A stretch of DNA of 64,000 nt, from assembly GCA_003439945.1 (NCBI GenBank), contig QVRM01002215.1, forward strand, positions 434,001-498,000, given 5' to 3'. Origin of the DNA: Dermanyssus gallinae. Its lineage: Eukaryota; Arthropoda; Arachnida; Mesostigmata; Dermanyssidae. Below are positions 36,972-46,028 of this stretch, one piece after another. The translations under genes were made by a program, and so were the position numbers. The notes beneath the pieces are model-generated. The model was not told the DNA's origin. It saw nothing but the letters and a program-made list of their open reading frames with translations, and searched no databases. How positions within the stretch are numbered: the first letter of the stretch is position 1; each line of letters opens with the position of its first letter.

Positions 36972-38480
36972 AGTGAATCTTCATAGACAAATCACTTATA
37001 TATTGCCATGAAAAATGGAGCAGAAAAGGAAAATTCACGACTAAGTGGTCGATGCTGTTGCGGCCAATGCCATCTTGGAATAGCGAGAGTTATCCTGGGC
37101 CTCACTGGAAAATGTGTGTCAGCACGCGTGCCTTAAACAACAATAAGGCCCAAGACAATATATTGTATTAACTTCGGTACGGCTTTGCTAATTAAGGCTT
37201 CGTGTCAGTCTACCTAAGCTGATGCAACTGGAGCTCCTCGGGTGTTCTACCTGTACACATTTTAGCGGCTTTGCATACGTTCCTGCTCTAACTTTTGCTA
37301 ACTTTGAGTCAACAAGCTTCTCATGCTGTATATATGACAAACAATGCCCGGTTATGCCGGACTATGTTGCGAAAAAATGGGTAAGTGAGCAGTTAGTTGC
37401 ACAATGTTACATTATGTTTACACCTGGCCCGGCCAATTAGCTTATGTAAATAATTTAATACAAATATAGAAATGGATAATTAAGCAGCTAATAAGCATTG
37501 CGGTAGATTCAGGTGTTATGTCCTTGAAAACTGCGCGCTTGACAAAAGGCAAGCCTCTGATTGGGGCCGAGTCCCTGGCCAAATCAGTCCCATGAAATAA
37601 ACTCGAAAGCCTAGTTATGATACTTTACTTATATTTTTCATTCGTTCGTTTGCTTTTAGGCTATCCCACTCCAAAACACTAAGCAGTTGTTCGATCATCG
37701 CTTTGCTTGCCTCGTTATAGTTGCTTACAAGAAAACAACTTACAAATATAGGGACGATAGCGTTTTCGATGCGCGATCTTCCTTTGTACAGTATGCCATG
37801 TATCTCGTTTTACGTTGACAATAATAAAATATTCTATCTATAGAAAACACGGAAGTTATATCTGATATTTGTAGTGAGTGCGCTCGATAATATCCGAAAA
37901 AAAGCTTAACGGCTCATAAAAAGCTGTTAGGGACGGCTTCAGAAACCGAGTCTCACTCTGAGTATTGGCTAACGTCTTTACAGGGCACAACAAATCACAG
38001 CCAGTGCTTCCAAATTCAATTACGGAAGATGCGACGTCGCTGCTCAGCCGGAAGTACCTTCATCAAATCCAACGACACATACAACGACAGGTCTAGCGCG
38101 TGACGTCGCAGTTGTCACAACGAGACATCGGGGACGAAAACGTAGGGAAGCTCCAGCATCTTGCAAAGCAACGCCGTAAGAAGTCCGTCTCGGATATCGC
38201 CCAGGGGAGTTGTGATTTAAAGTGCAAGGAAGCGTTCACAGCGCCCGCTGTCTGCAAAAGAAGTTCGAATGGCGAGATCGTGGTAGAGAAGAAGAGGGCT
38301 GTAGATAGAATTTCGACTGGCTGCCATGACAGAGGTTTCATACACCAAACAGTGCTGGACGCCTGCCTACCTAGCGCGGAACTGCAACGATCACTGTCGC
38401 TCTATAGGTGCCTCAAATGACCGCACTCCGAAAGAACAGTGAGAGTGTAATCGTTTTTGCTAGATAAAGTAGTTATACTC
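35000..38480. other. Unassigned DNA
   Basis: No supported element except the TA tract at 36938-36968. A lysine/arginine-rich plus-strand frame of 106 codons (38100-38420, GTG at its first position, no nearby ATG) has no recognisable relatives. The minus-strand frame 36311-35895 (138 codons) is likewise unrecognised. Confidence 0.35.
36938..36968. repeat. (TA)n microsatellite
   Basis: About 15 uninterrupted TA units. Confidence 0.9.
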
Positions 38481-38499
38481 TAGTAGAACCTTTGTTTGC

Positions 38500-40190
38500 A
38501 TCCGCCCAGGTGCCGAAAAACATACAGTGACCATCACTCCTACACAGCAGCACATACACTGAAATTCCTGTTTTCTGAGTATCTTCTCTATAAATAGGTT
38601 TAATAAGCTTAGACCTATATGTGAGCATTACGTTACTGTGAGTCGCTTTGTGTAGCGGGTGCCTCCATGCTGTTCTGCTGGTATGAGGCCTTGCGGTTCG
38701 AGAACATTTTGCTGGCGCCGAGTGATTAGCAACCACAGTAGAATGCAGATTTTCCTTGAAATTCCTTTCCAAGTTAAAAGATCCAACACGTCACATAAGC
38801 TTTCTCGGCCAGTATACATTATCGCCAACAAGCCGGTTTATCCCCCTATGTCTAGGCACTTGTTCTATTAGTGAGTAATCGCTAGTTGCACCGATCTCGA
38901 CTGCTTTATATGATAATTTCTAATAATATCAGGTCCCGGCGCATTTCCATTTTTAAGATGCAAAATTGCAACTATAAAATTTTTTTGTGAATGATTTATC
39001 GGTATTGGTCCGGAAAATGCTGGTTATTTTGCTGTGCGGGCTTAGATGCACTGGCACTTCATGAGGGGTTGTGTCCGCTGACAAGAGCGAAATGCTGGAT
39101 AAGGAGTGCAGACGAAATGGGGCGTGCAGTTATTTTTCTGTCTAGCGGATCAATTTGTAAGCCTGGCATTCAGTTGCACGAACCATCTTTGCTTCTTGGG
39201 TTTACAGTATATACGAGCTGAGCCCCTTATTAGGGTATTAGAGTACCACTTCCGACCCTTTTGTAGATATCAGTCATCTCAGGATGGTTACAGGCGTAAA
39301 GAAGATTGTTTCACACACTTTCAAGCCTTGTATCACTGTCTGTTTTACAGAGCCTTAAGCGCCGGACGGTGGATGGAACCACGCAAATGAGGATCGTCGT
39401 ATTCAATGTTTCGCAACGACTCTATGCCAAAATCACCTGAATCAAAGTTCCTAGTTTCCTAAGTGTCCTGGATAAACGGTTGGTGCACTCTGTGTCTAGC
39501 AATATTTCGTGGTATTTTATTTTTGGCGGAGTACCGTTTGTGTGTACCTTGAATAGTAAAGTCTGTAAAAACTGTCAAACGCTGTAATATCGCTTCCATA
39601 TCTGCAAAGTTGGATGTCATCCGGGCTTAGGTTGGCTGCGAAAATGCCGACTGTTAGTTACCCTTGATGCTTCTTAAAGGTATGTTGTGCTAGATCAGGA
39701 TTTACCCGCATAACAAATTGAAGAGAACGTACAGTAATATCTGCGTTAGCCGTGCACCAGGTTGGTCGAGACGATAGTTTATGTCGCTTGCTAAAACCAT
39801 CGGTGTATCTAAATAAATTGCACATAGGCCAAGTCGATCGATAAACCAGTACATATATTTATGAGGGCTAGAGTACACAGCGGTCATGTTGATTCCACAG
39901 AGTTGCTTCACTGAATAGTCGAAACGGCTTCTATAAGTTCATTATAATTAATACGATACTCCACCGTTGGGCCGGCCCCGTCCGTAGCGTTTAAGAACCT
40001 ATTAGCTAAGTGGAGCCCTGAAATGTCAACCCTATCAGACCATCTCTTAGTAAGAACGATAATATCGAACTTATTATTTCCGATGCTGTCTGCTGCACGA
40101 GTTAGAGAGCGGCAAGTTTTGCTCTCCTTATAAATTACTTGCTCCCCCACCTTATAAAGTAAGCATAAAATCTAGGCACTGCATCTCTAC
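38500..40190 (-). pseudogene. LINE relic: endonuclease to reverse-transcriptase start
   Basis: Minus-strand pieces in polyprotein order. Endonuclease: SLTRAADSIGNNKFDIIVLT (about 40115-40055; the usual ..NxRSL..KfDiivltEtWL), SDRVDISGLHL, then INMTAVYSSPH (about 39895) and VLASDINYRLDQPGARLTQI (about 39800-39735; the GDFNxRL block with Gly and Phe lost). The linker includes KPKKQRWFVQLNARLTN (about 39215-39160). Reverse-transcriptase entry is LHLKNGNAPGPDIIRN (about 38975-38925), then WKGISRKICILLWLL and PQGLIPAEQHG (about 38700-38660; the motif 2 QxGFR block). It is full of stops and frameshifts. This fits a CR1/jockey-like element that is not the PHD-LINE family. Confidence 0.68.
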
Positions 40191-40249
40191 GACCAGAAAA
40201 ACACAGAGTCGGCCTTATGACGGCGGGCCATTCAATAAAAATGAGGACA

Positions 40250-41515
40250 CGGGCTTAAGCGGAGCAGTACATGTAAAAGTGTTGCGGCAAAGGCCCAGCG
40301 GACCACCATAAAACCTGGTACCGATTATGCTAAAGATTAGGAAAGTATCAGGAGGAAACTGAAGGCTAAACGCTTCGGTTTTCGAATCGTCGGCTCTCTA
40401 GAACTAAGATTGGTCCAACGGACACCAGCAATCAGGGTTAGCCAAGCGTGCCGGATAGCCTCGACCGGAGCTGTCATGACTCTCACTAGCGTTTGGAAAA
40501 GCTAACCCCAAGGTAGCAGAAGGTATTAACTAACTCAAATGCACCAGAACTAAGTTTTAGGCAATTCAAACAAGCAAGCGGTCCACCAGGTCTAAATTGA
40601 ATATCTTCGGATTATTGGCGTTGGTCTGACCGTTGTTCTCGCAGTACCCCTCCAGGGTACGCATTCCTCGCTGCAACTCAACTTGTCACGACTGAACATG
40701 ACGATATTGTCAGCAATTAGTATGACGCCGACCGTATCGTGTTCCTTGTGAATTATTGGCGGCGAATCGGTGAAAAACGTCAAATTAAAAGCAGAGGGCT
40801 GAGATTGTCACACAAAGCAAATTCGGTAGTCTGGACAACGGGCTCATGCTTGCAAACCAAATCGTCAAGAATGATCGGGTTTGCCTGGAGAATGTTTTAG
40901 TGTACTAAGAGAGTTAGTGTCTTGGGGCCAACACCTGCACTGGCAAGCTTTTGGAGGACAGCCCTGCACGGAGCAGTGTCAAAAGCAGACTTCAGACCAA
41001 CAAACAAGGCATATAGAAACTCTCCCCGCAACTTATGAAATTCCAGGTTCTTTTTCACTTCAAATAATAATTTCGTGCATGTACAGAATCAATGCTATTC
41101 TTGTGGTAATATGTTGCGGTGATGAGGGAATACCGAAAAACGTGTTGTGGGCACCGACGCCAAAATCTCACAAAACAATTCTTCTTGGCACTGCTCCTCC
41201 AGGATAGCACATCAGTAGGATTACCCTTTCTTTTAGGATGACCTTAAGGATGCATTCCCACCATGTTGCCGGGACATGGCCCTCATCTAAGCCTCTATTG
41301 AGGTTTGCAAGGAGAATAAGCCAAATATGGAAAGTGGCTTTAAGGTGTTCATTTTGGACAAGGTCGGGACCACACAAAAGAACCACCGAAAGCTTTATTC
41401 CTTTTAGCTTGAACAATAGCGTTTAGAACCTCGCTGTAACTAATGGGTGCCTCTAGAGAAGTTACTAGAGTCTTCTCAAATTCTTCATCAAGTTCTGCTG
41501 CAACTGGGACTTTAT
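40250..41515 (-). pseudogene. LINE relic: reverse transcriptase and C-terminus
   Basis: Minus-strand fragments in order: SYSEVLNAIVQAKRNKAFGG (about 41450-41380) with GPDLVQNEHLKA, LDEGHVPATWWECILKVILK (about 41290-41230), FYMPCLLVGLKSAFDTAPCR (motif A, about 41010-40965), VLQKLASAGVGPKTL, and GDNLSPLL in a shifted frame (motif B). Then GVILIADNIVMFSRDKL (the YADD box changed to IADN, about 40730-40680), GGPLACLNCLKL, and ELVNTFCYLGVSF (about 40540-40500). AIRHAWLTLIAGVRW (about 40460) continues into the C-terminal domain. It ends next to another minus-strand LINE start at 40190, so two relics lie head to tail. PHD-LINE copy 2 inserted 15 bp beyond its upper end. Confidence 0.75.
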
Positions 41516-41530
41516 ATATATATATATATC
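41516..41530. repeat. Target-site duplication, left copy (PHD-LINE copy 2)
   Basis: A TA run ending in C (ATATATATATATATC) occurs again at 48899-48913 after the element. Because the target is a microsatellite the exact length is uncertain, but the shared terminal C fixes the register at the 5' junction. Confidence 0.75.
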
Positions 41531-42260
41531 TCTGCTAGCAGTCGTGATGTTCGGATGTTCGAAGTGTGCGCTCCCGTTAAAAACGGGTGAACAACTGGTT
41601 GTGTGCAGCCAAGGCTGCTCAAAAGTGTTTCACGGGGGTTGTCTCAACCCCGTGCTCCCCGAGGATGCGCACTCGGCTCCGTGTGGAGCCTGTGACACCC
41701 AGGAACCAACTCACGGTACGTTGTGCGGCCGATTGAGCGAGCTACAGTGGAACTTTGTGAAACTGTGGTTAGCACACACGGCACTACAGGAGCGGGTTGC
41801 CAAAATCGAGGCAATCCCGCAGGAACAGTTTGCCGCACCCCTTACGCTTACAGGGGGTTTAAACTCCACGCTAAGTGACAAAATTAGCGTGGAGAAAAGC
41901 GGCGGAACGCGGACAACGCGGAAAAACAAGAAAGCCAAGCTAGCAGACAGCAGAGAAGGAGATGACGTCACTGAGCCAAAGACGAGAGAGCTGGCTGGAG
42001 AGACCAGCAAAAACAACCGCGCAGGCGCCAAGAGAAGCTTGGCGTCTGCAGAGTTGAGTAACGACAGTGGCAACTTGAACGGCGCTGTTGTGGAGATGGA
42101 ACCACCTGGTGGTGGTACAGCGGCGTCACCAGCTGCGGCAACAACAACGCCGACAGCAGATCCAGCTGACCCACGTCCGGAGGAGAAGGCAGACGACGAT
42201 GGTTTTGTTGTGGTTCGTAAGCGACGAGACAACAAAACAAAACATCGAATGCAGCGCGGT

Positions 42261-42274
42261 AGTGCAACAGATGG
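42261..42274. repeat. Target-site duplication, left copy (nested element)
   Basis: AGTGCAACAGATGG, repeated exactly at 45663-45676. Copy 1 of the LINE shows the unoccupied site once (near 20717-20733, GCGCAACAGATGATATAGGC), with one or two substitutions. Confidence 0.95.
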
Positions 42275-42906
42275 AGTCTCAGCGTAGCAGGCGAACGTTG
42301 CGGACGCATGTGAGATCGGTCCCGGAAGATATCTTCGGATATTAGTACGGGAGACCCTTTCGTCCGTTTCTTTGTGGGGAACAGATAGAATTAGTCATTA
42401 GGAGTACACTATGCACAAAACGGAAACTGTTGGTGAATTTTCGTGAATTGTGTGACAACCGAAAGGCTTGCCACGAGGACAGACTGAGGTGAGCTGTAGT
42501 CGCATGTGCAGTGCAATCACCAGGGAGCTGCAGAAGGGACCTCGCGGCTCCCTCCCATGAGTGGGTGAGTTACATGGTTTCCCGTTTCTGTGGAGTTTTC
42601 GTGCACTCGTGCGCCTGCCACGGACTACCACTGGATCGCGCGGTCGCCGTCTTCTTGGTTCGCCCCGTCTAAGAGTGCAGGCTTAGCTCATAGTGGCTTA
42701 CCGGCCCAGTCGAGCGCTGTGTGCCTGAGAAAACGAAGTTATCGTATCTCCGCACGCAGTTCAACAAACAGGCAGGCAAGCGCCAAGTAACGCGTTAAGA
42801 TCTTTATATACGTTATAACAACATCTGAATATATTGATATAACGAACAAAAGCAGGTAAAGTGTAGTACAGGACGCATTAGGCTGGCCGATTGGGCCAAC
42901 AGAGGC
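42275..42906 (+). promoter_or_regulatory. 5' UTR / internal promoter region of the nested element
   Basis: The 632 bases between the target-site duplication and the ORF1 ATG are non-coding and fairly GC-rich at the start. Non-LTR elements of this type carry an internal promoter near their first bases. The start AGTCTCAGCG is exposed by the duplication, but no initiator motif can be confirmed by eye. Confidence 0.4.
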
Positions 42907-45007
42907 ATGTACCGATCGCCATCCCGCAAAGGCCCTAAGGGGCAGGGGGAGCGTAACCTGGACATGGAGCCTGCCGAAGTTAATGATACTGAAGGATCGT
43001 CTAGGGAGACAGATCCTACAGACCCGACGAAGAAACTTGAAAAGGATAAGAAGGAAGGTACAGAAAGGGAACATGGCTATTCGGATAGCATCACAGCTGA
43101 GGAATACACCGGCCCGTTTGCTACAACAATAGACCTGGTAACGGCTCTTCACGAATACACGCAGGGAACACAAGGCGTTCATCTTAAGGTTAAGAACGGC
43201 GTGAAATCCTTACTCCTGAAAGTGAATAAGGCTAAAAGACAGGAGATGAAGGCAATAAAAGAAAGGACTCTTGAATTGCAATTGCAAGCTGAGGAAATAA
43301 AGGAAGCCCAAAATAAAGTAATCGATGCCTTGCGAGAAGATAACCGTAAGCTACTCGCGGAAATAGAAGAAATAATGGCCAATGATGGGCAGGTGCCACA
43401 AACAAAGAAGGCCTGTTGTCGCTGCCAACTAAGTCAGGCAGATAACATTAATGCCATGATAGAGGCTTGTGAAGACGAGCAGGACCTTACAACTTTGTTG
43501 GCCACCGATTGGCCAGTTGGGGTATACACACACACTAAACTGACCAAAACGAGCATTGTTAAAGAGAGCCCAGTAAGACTTATGATTGTCAGGGAAGACT
43601 CAAGGGATGATAGTGTGACATGGGACAACATGTCAACTCAGTTCAGCGGGCTTAAAGGAGAGGCGGCTAAGAGACTAGGAGAGGTAATCTCCCGCCACGT
43701 CCAAGAAACAGGCGACAGTGGAGAACCCATAAGTAAAGCATTAATCGTCATGCGTCTGCCTAAAAACAGTGGCATTCTTCAGGAAAGTGAATTATTGGAG
43801 AAAACCATTGAGAAGGTAAAGGACATCATAGAGACGAGCAAGCACCATGACCGCGAAAGCGGCATATCGTGCTATATGAGTAGCCAAGGGGATCAGCAGG
43901 GCGCCCGAAAGCTTCTTGAGTGTCTTTCCCGTAAGTTTAATCTAAAGCTCGCGATAACAACAAGTAAAAGCGGCAGGAAAAAGATGGGCGAGAAAGAAAA
44001 AACCAAAAAAAAGTAAGACTCAGTATCGCTTATCAACTACAGCTATCATTCTGAAGAAACGGGACACGGCAACATATGCCGACATGCTTCAAATTCAGAA
44101 AAATGTCGACGTAAACGAACACGGAGTTGTCGTCCACAAATGGCGAAAACTCGAAAGCGGCGACGTAAAGCTGACGATTACAGAAAAGGCGGCTGGAGGT
44201 GCGCTGACCTTTGCGGAAGCACTCTGCAAACAGGCGGCTCTCGATGCGGCTAATATTCAAGAAAAGAGGATAATTGTCCGAGGACTACCAGAGGATGCGT
44301 CTGAAAAGGAAATAGGAGAAGCAGTCGCGTCGCTTCTAGGAGAAGGTGAATGTTTCACCCTGGAGAAGCCCAGAAAAGGACACACAGGGTCTCTATCAGT
44401 GATGGTTAAAGCCAGAGAGGGCGTCGCACGCAAGCTGTTAGCTATCGGACATATCCAGCTTGGCTGGACTCGGTGCCACATTTCCGAGTGGGTCACGATT
44501 CCCTGCTGCCCACGCTGCCAAAAAATCGGGCACAGTGCACACGAGTGCGAAAACCAGATAGCCCAAGGGTTCATATGTCATAACTGTGGCCGATCGGGAC
44601 ATATAGCTCGAGATTGCCAAGAGTCATCAGCATGTTATAATTGTAACGTGCTGGGACACGCTGCTAACTCCATAACATGCCCAATCTACAGAGAGAAAAT
44701 GCTGGGAATGAGAAGAAAAAAGACTTGGACCGCTTCAAAGATTAAGGAATCCCTACCGGTCGACCAGGTTCTCCCTGCGCCACCGAAGAGTGAGGAGAGA
44801 AATGGCACAGAACGAGAACCAGAGGCCACGCTGACCGATCCAGGAAACGAGACGGATATGGACGCTGACATAGACGAGCAAGGCTTTCGGAAGGTCGCCA
44901 ACAAGAGAAGGCGCAGGCGAAGTCTGGGATCACAACCCGTTGGAACTCCTAAGGTAGCTAAACAAAGAGATGGAGAACCGGGCAGCAGTACTACACAACA
45001 GCAATAA
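42907..45007 (+). pseudogene. Gag-like ORF1 of the nested R1-like element, one frameshift
   Basis: From ATG 42907 the frame is open for 369 codons: an acidic N-terminus, then a long coiled-coil-like segment (about residues 85-155, rich in KAIKERTLELQLQAEEIKEA-type heptads). It then ends at TAA 44014-44016, just after an A-rich run (CCAAAAAAAAGTAAG). The +1 frame continues without stops through KKRDTATYADMLQ and VTITEK-like sequence. It continues to three zinc knuckles at 44507-44681 (CPRCQKIGHSAHEC, CHNCGRSGHIARDC, CYNCNVLGHAANSITC) and a basic C-terminus, stopping at TAA 45005-45007. The break is best explained by one extra A in the run. The protein is the RNA-binding coat of the retrotransposition particle in R1-clade elements. 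Combined length is about 700 codons, at the upper end for these ORF1s. Confidence 0.9.
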
Positions 45008-45366
45008 TGACCAGCAATAGTATTAATGTGCTGCAGTTAAACTGCAACAGAAGCAGGCAGGTTCACCACATGCTAGACGCGATTGCTGTGAGGCATAAAG
45101 CTTCGCTGTATGTGGTAAGCGAGCCCAACAAATCCCTGGTTGCGATCAAAGAATGGATTACGGATGTTGTCGCACGTATGTGGGAGTCTCGAAAACAGTG
45201 GAACAGACTTGCGTGCGTAGTAGCAGGGATCATGATGATTAAGGAGGAGGCTGTACGACGACGCGCCGCCGACTTCATTGTAAACGATGCGGTTGGCGAA
45301 GTTATTGGCGTGATGGTGGATGTGGTCTCGGTGGCGGTCGATCTAACGGCTGGCGCCCAGATATGA
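45007..45366 (+). pseudogene. ORF2 remnant of the nested element (endonuclease start joined to C-terminus)
   Basis: The ATG at 45007-45009 overlaps the ORF1 stop in TAATG. The first about 45 codons, VLQLNCNRSRQVHHMLDAIA and LYVVSEPNK, are the N-terminus of an R1-type apurinic endonuclease. From about WITDVVARMWES onward the sequence (RKQWNRLACVVAGIM, KEEAVRRRAADF) looks like the extreme C-terminus of R1-type ORF2 proteins. The deletion junction is therefore near 45135-45160. The catalytic endonuclease residues (GDFN, SDH) and the whole reverse transcriptase are absent. The fused frame stays open and ends at TGA 45364-45366. Confidence 0.8.
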
Positions 45367-45638
45367 GCTTTGTGAGGGCCTGATTTGCAAGAAAAACTAA
45401 TTTACAGAGTTTTAAACAAGAACCGGCGCGGATAGATACAAGATAGGTTGTGATAGTATTAGAGACTCCTCCCCCTTAACTGTGAGCAATATTAGTTTCA
45501 CCTATAGGACCCGGTTACGGGGGATGACAGGAGGTATGAGGGTTTTAGCAGGTAATACAAAGGCTTTGGTAGTCATCGAGCTACCAGCCGGCGTGTAGTC
45601 CTGCACAACGTGCCTAAAAGCATTTCCCCCTCCTGTAT

Positions 45639-45662
45639 AAAAAAAAAAAAAAAAAAAAAAAA
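45639..45662 (+). other. Poly-A tail of the nested element
   Basis: A run of 25 As follows CCCTCCTGTAT; the last A also belongs to the duplicated target site. It fixes the 3' end and the plus orientation. Confidence 0.95.
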
Positions 45663-45676
45663 AGTGCAACAGATGG
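45663..45676. repeat. Target-site duplication, right copy (nested element)
   Basis: Exact repeat of 42261-42274. After it the PHD-LINE ORF1 resumes in its original frame (GGC ATA GGC GGA). Confidence 0.95.
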
Positions 45677-45998
45677 CATAGGCGGATTGGAAGTCTATGC
45701 TAGACCAGCGAAGATCTGCGCTTTGAGAGTGGCACGATTGGCGCAGAAGACATCGGCGATCGGGCTGCAAGCCTGGCTTACTGGCAAGGGCATAACTGTG
45801 AAAGCAGTTTGGAAGCTACATACACATGGTAGTGATGCTGTGTTCTGTGTGGTGGTGCGTGACGAAGATTACGCAAACTGTTGCAGAAATGAATTCTGGC
45901 CAAAGGGAAGCCTGTTCCGTCGCTGGGTTGGGGACGTCCCCTACGAGAGGATGGTTAAGGAGAGTTTTAGTGCGCCTGGCGGTCCAAGCCCCCGTAAG

Positions 45999-46028
45999 TG
46001 ACTGACCAGTTCTAGAACTGCGAGCGTA
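45999..46028 (+). promoter_or_regulatory. In-frame TGA junction between ORF1 and ORF2 (candidate recoding site)
   Basis: ORF1 ends TGA CTG. The nine codons after it are open and lead in the same frame into GTG GCA AAC ATA, the start of the endonuclease. No ATG exists until 46086, which is inside the endonuclease and after the WNCEG motif. Copy 1 has the same junction (21055-21084) with TGA CTG. TGA followed by C is a known weak stop context. Stop readthrough, a non-AUG start or reinitiation are the options. GTAAGT overlaps the stop and could also act as a splice donor. Confidence 0.55.

Larger units (their letters stand above)
42275..45662 (+). mobile_element. R1-clade-like (SART/TRAS-type) LINE, internally deleted, nested in PHD-LINE ORF1
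   Basis: It has an exact 14-bp target-site duplication and a 24-25 base poly-A at its 3' end. A 632-base 5' UTR precedes a gag-like ORF1 with three zinc knuckles, then the start of ORF2 overlapping as TAATG. Only about 120 codons of ORF2 remain, where an intact element of this kind has roughly 1000. The endonuclease N-terminus is joined to what looks like the extreme C-terminus, so the reverse transcriptase is gone. The 3' UTR (45367-45638) is retained. At 3.39 kb it is an insertion-competent but non-autonomous form. Clade naming rests on the zinc-knuckle ORF1, the VLQLNCNRSRQ endonuclease start and the TAATG junction. Confidence 0.9.
41547..46001 (+). pseudogene. ORF1 of PHD-LINE copy 2, split by a nested element
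   Basis: The ATG at 41547 follows a 16-base leader. A PHD finger of the C4HC3 type occupies residues 4-49: C4, C7, C20, C24, H29, C32, C46, C49. A helical, coiled-coil-like stretch (about 60-92, LQWNFVKLWLAHTALQERVA) follows, then a charged, Ala/Pro/Thr-rich linker to about residue 240. At codon 243 the frame is interrupted (after 42274) by the R1-like element and resumes at 45677. The resumed part carries KICALRVARLAQKTSA and a C-terminal box ending FWPKGSLFRRWVG, like the SFxV...WPxG..RxF domain of CR1-type ORF1 proteins. The stop is TGA at 45999-46001. With the insert ignored the product is 350 residues. In this allele only residues 1-243 plus three foreign residues can be made. Confidence 0.9.

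Noticed and set aside
38100..38420. 106-codon basic plus-strand frame as a gene
   Set aside because: Starts with GTG next to an in-frame TAG, has no recognisable relatives and no supporting signals.
41711..42235. 174-codon minus-strand frame inside PHD-LINE copy 2 ORF1
   Set aside because: Antisense shadow of the charged ORF1 linker; no motif of its own.
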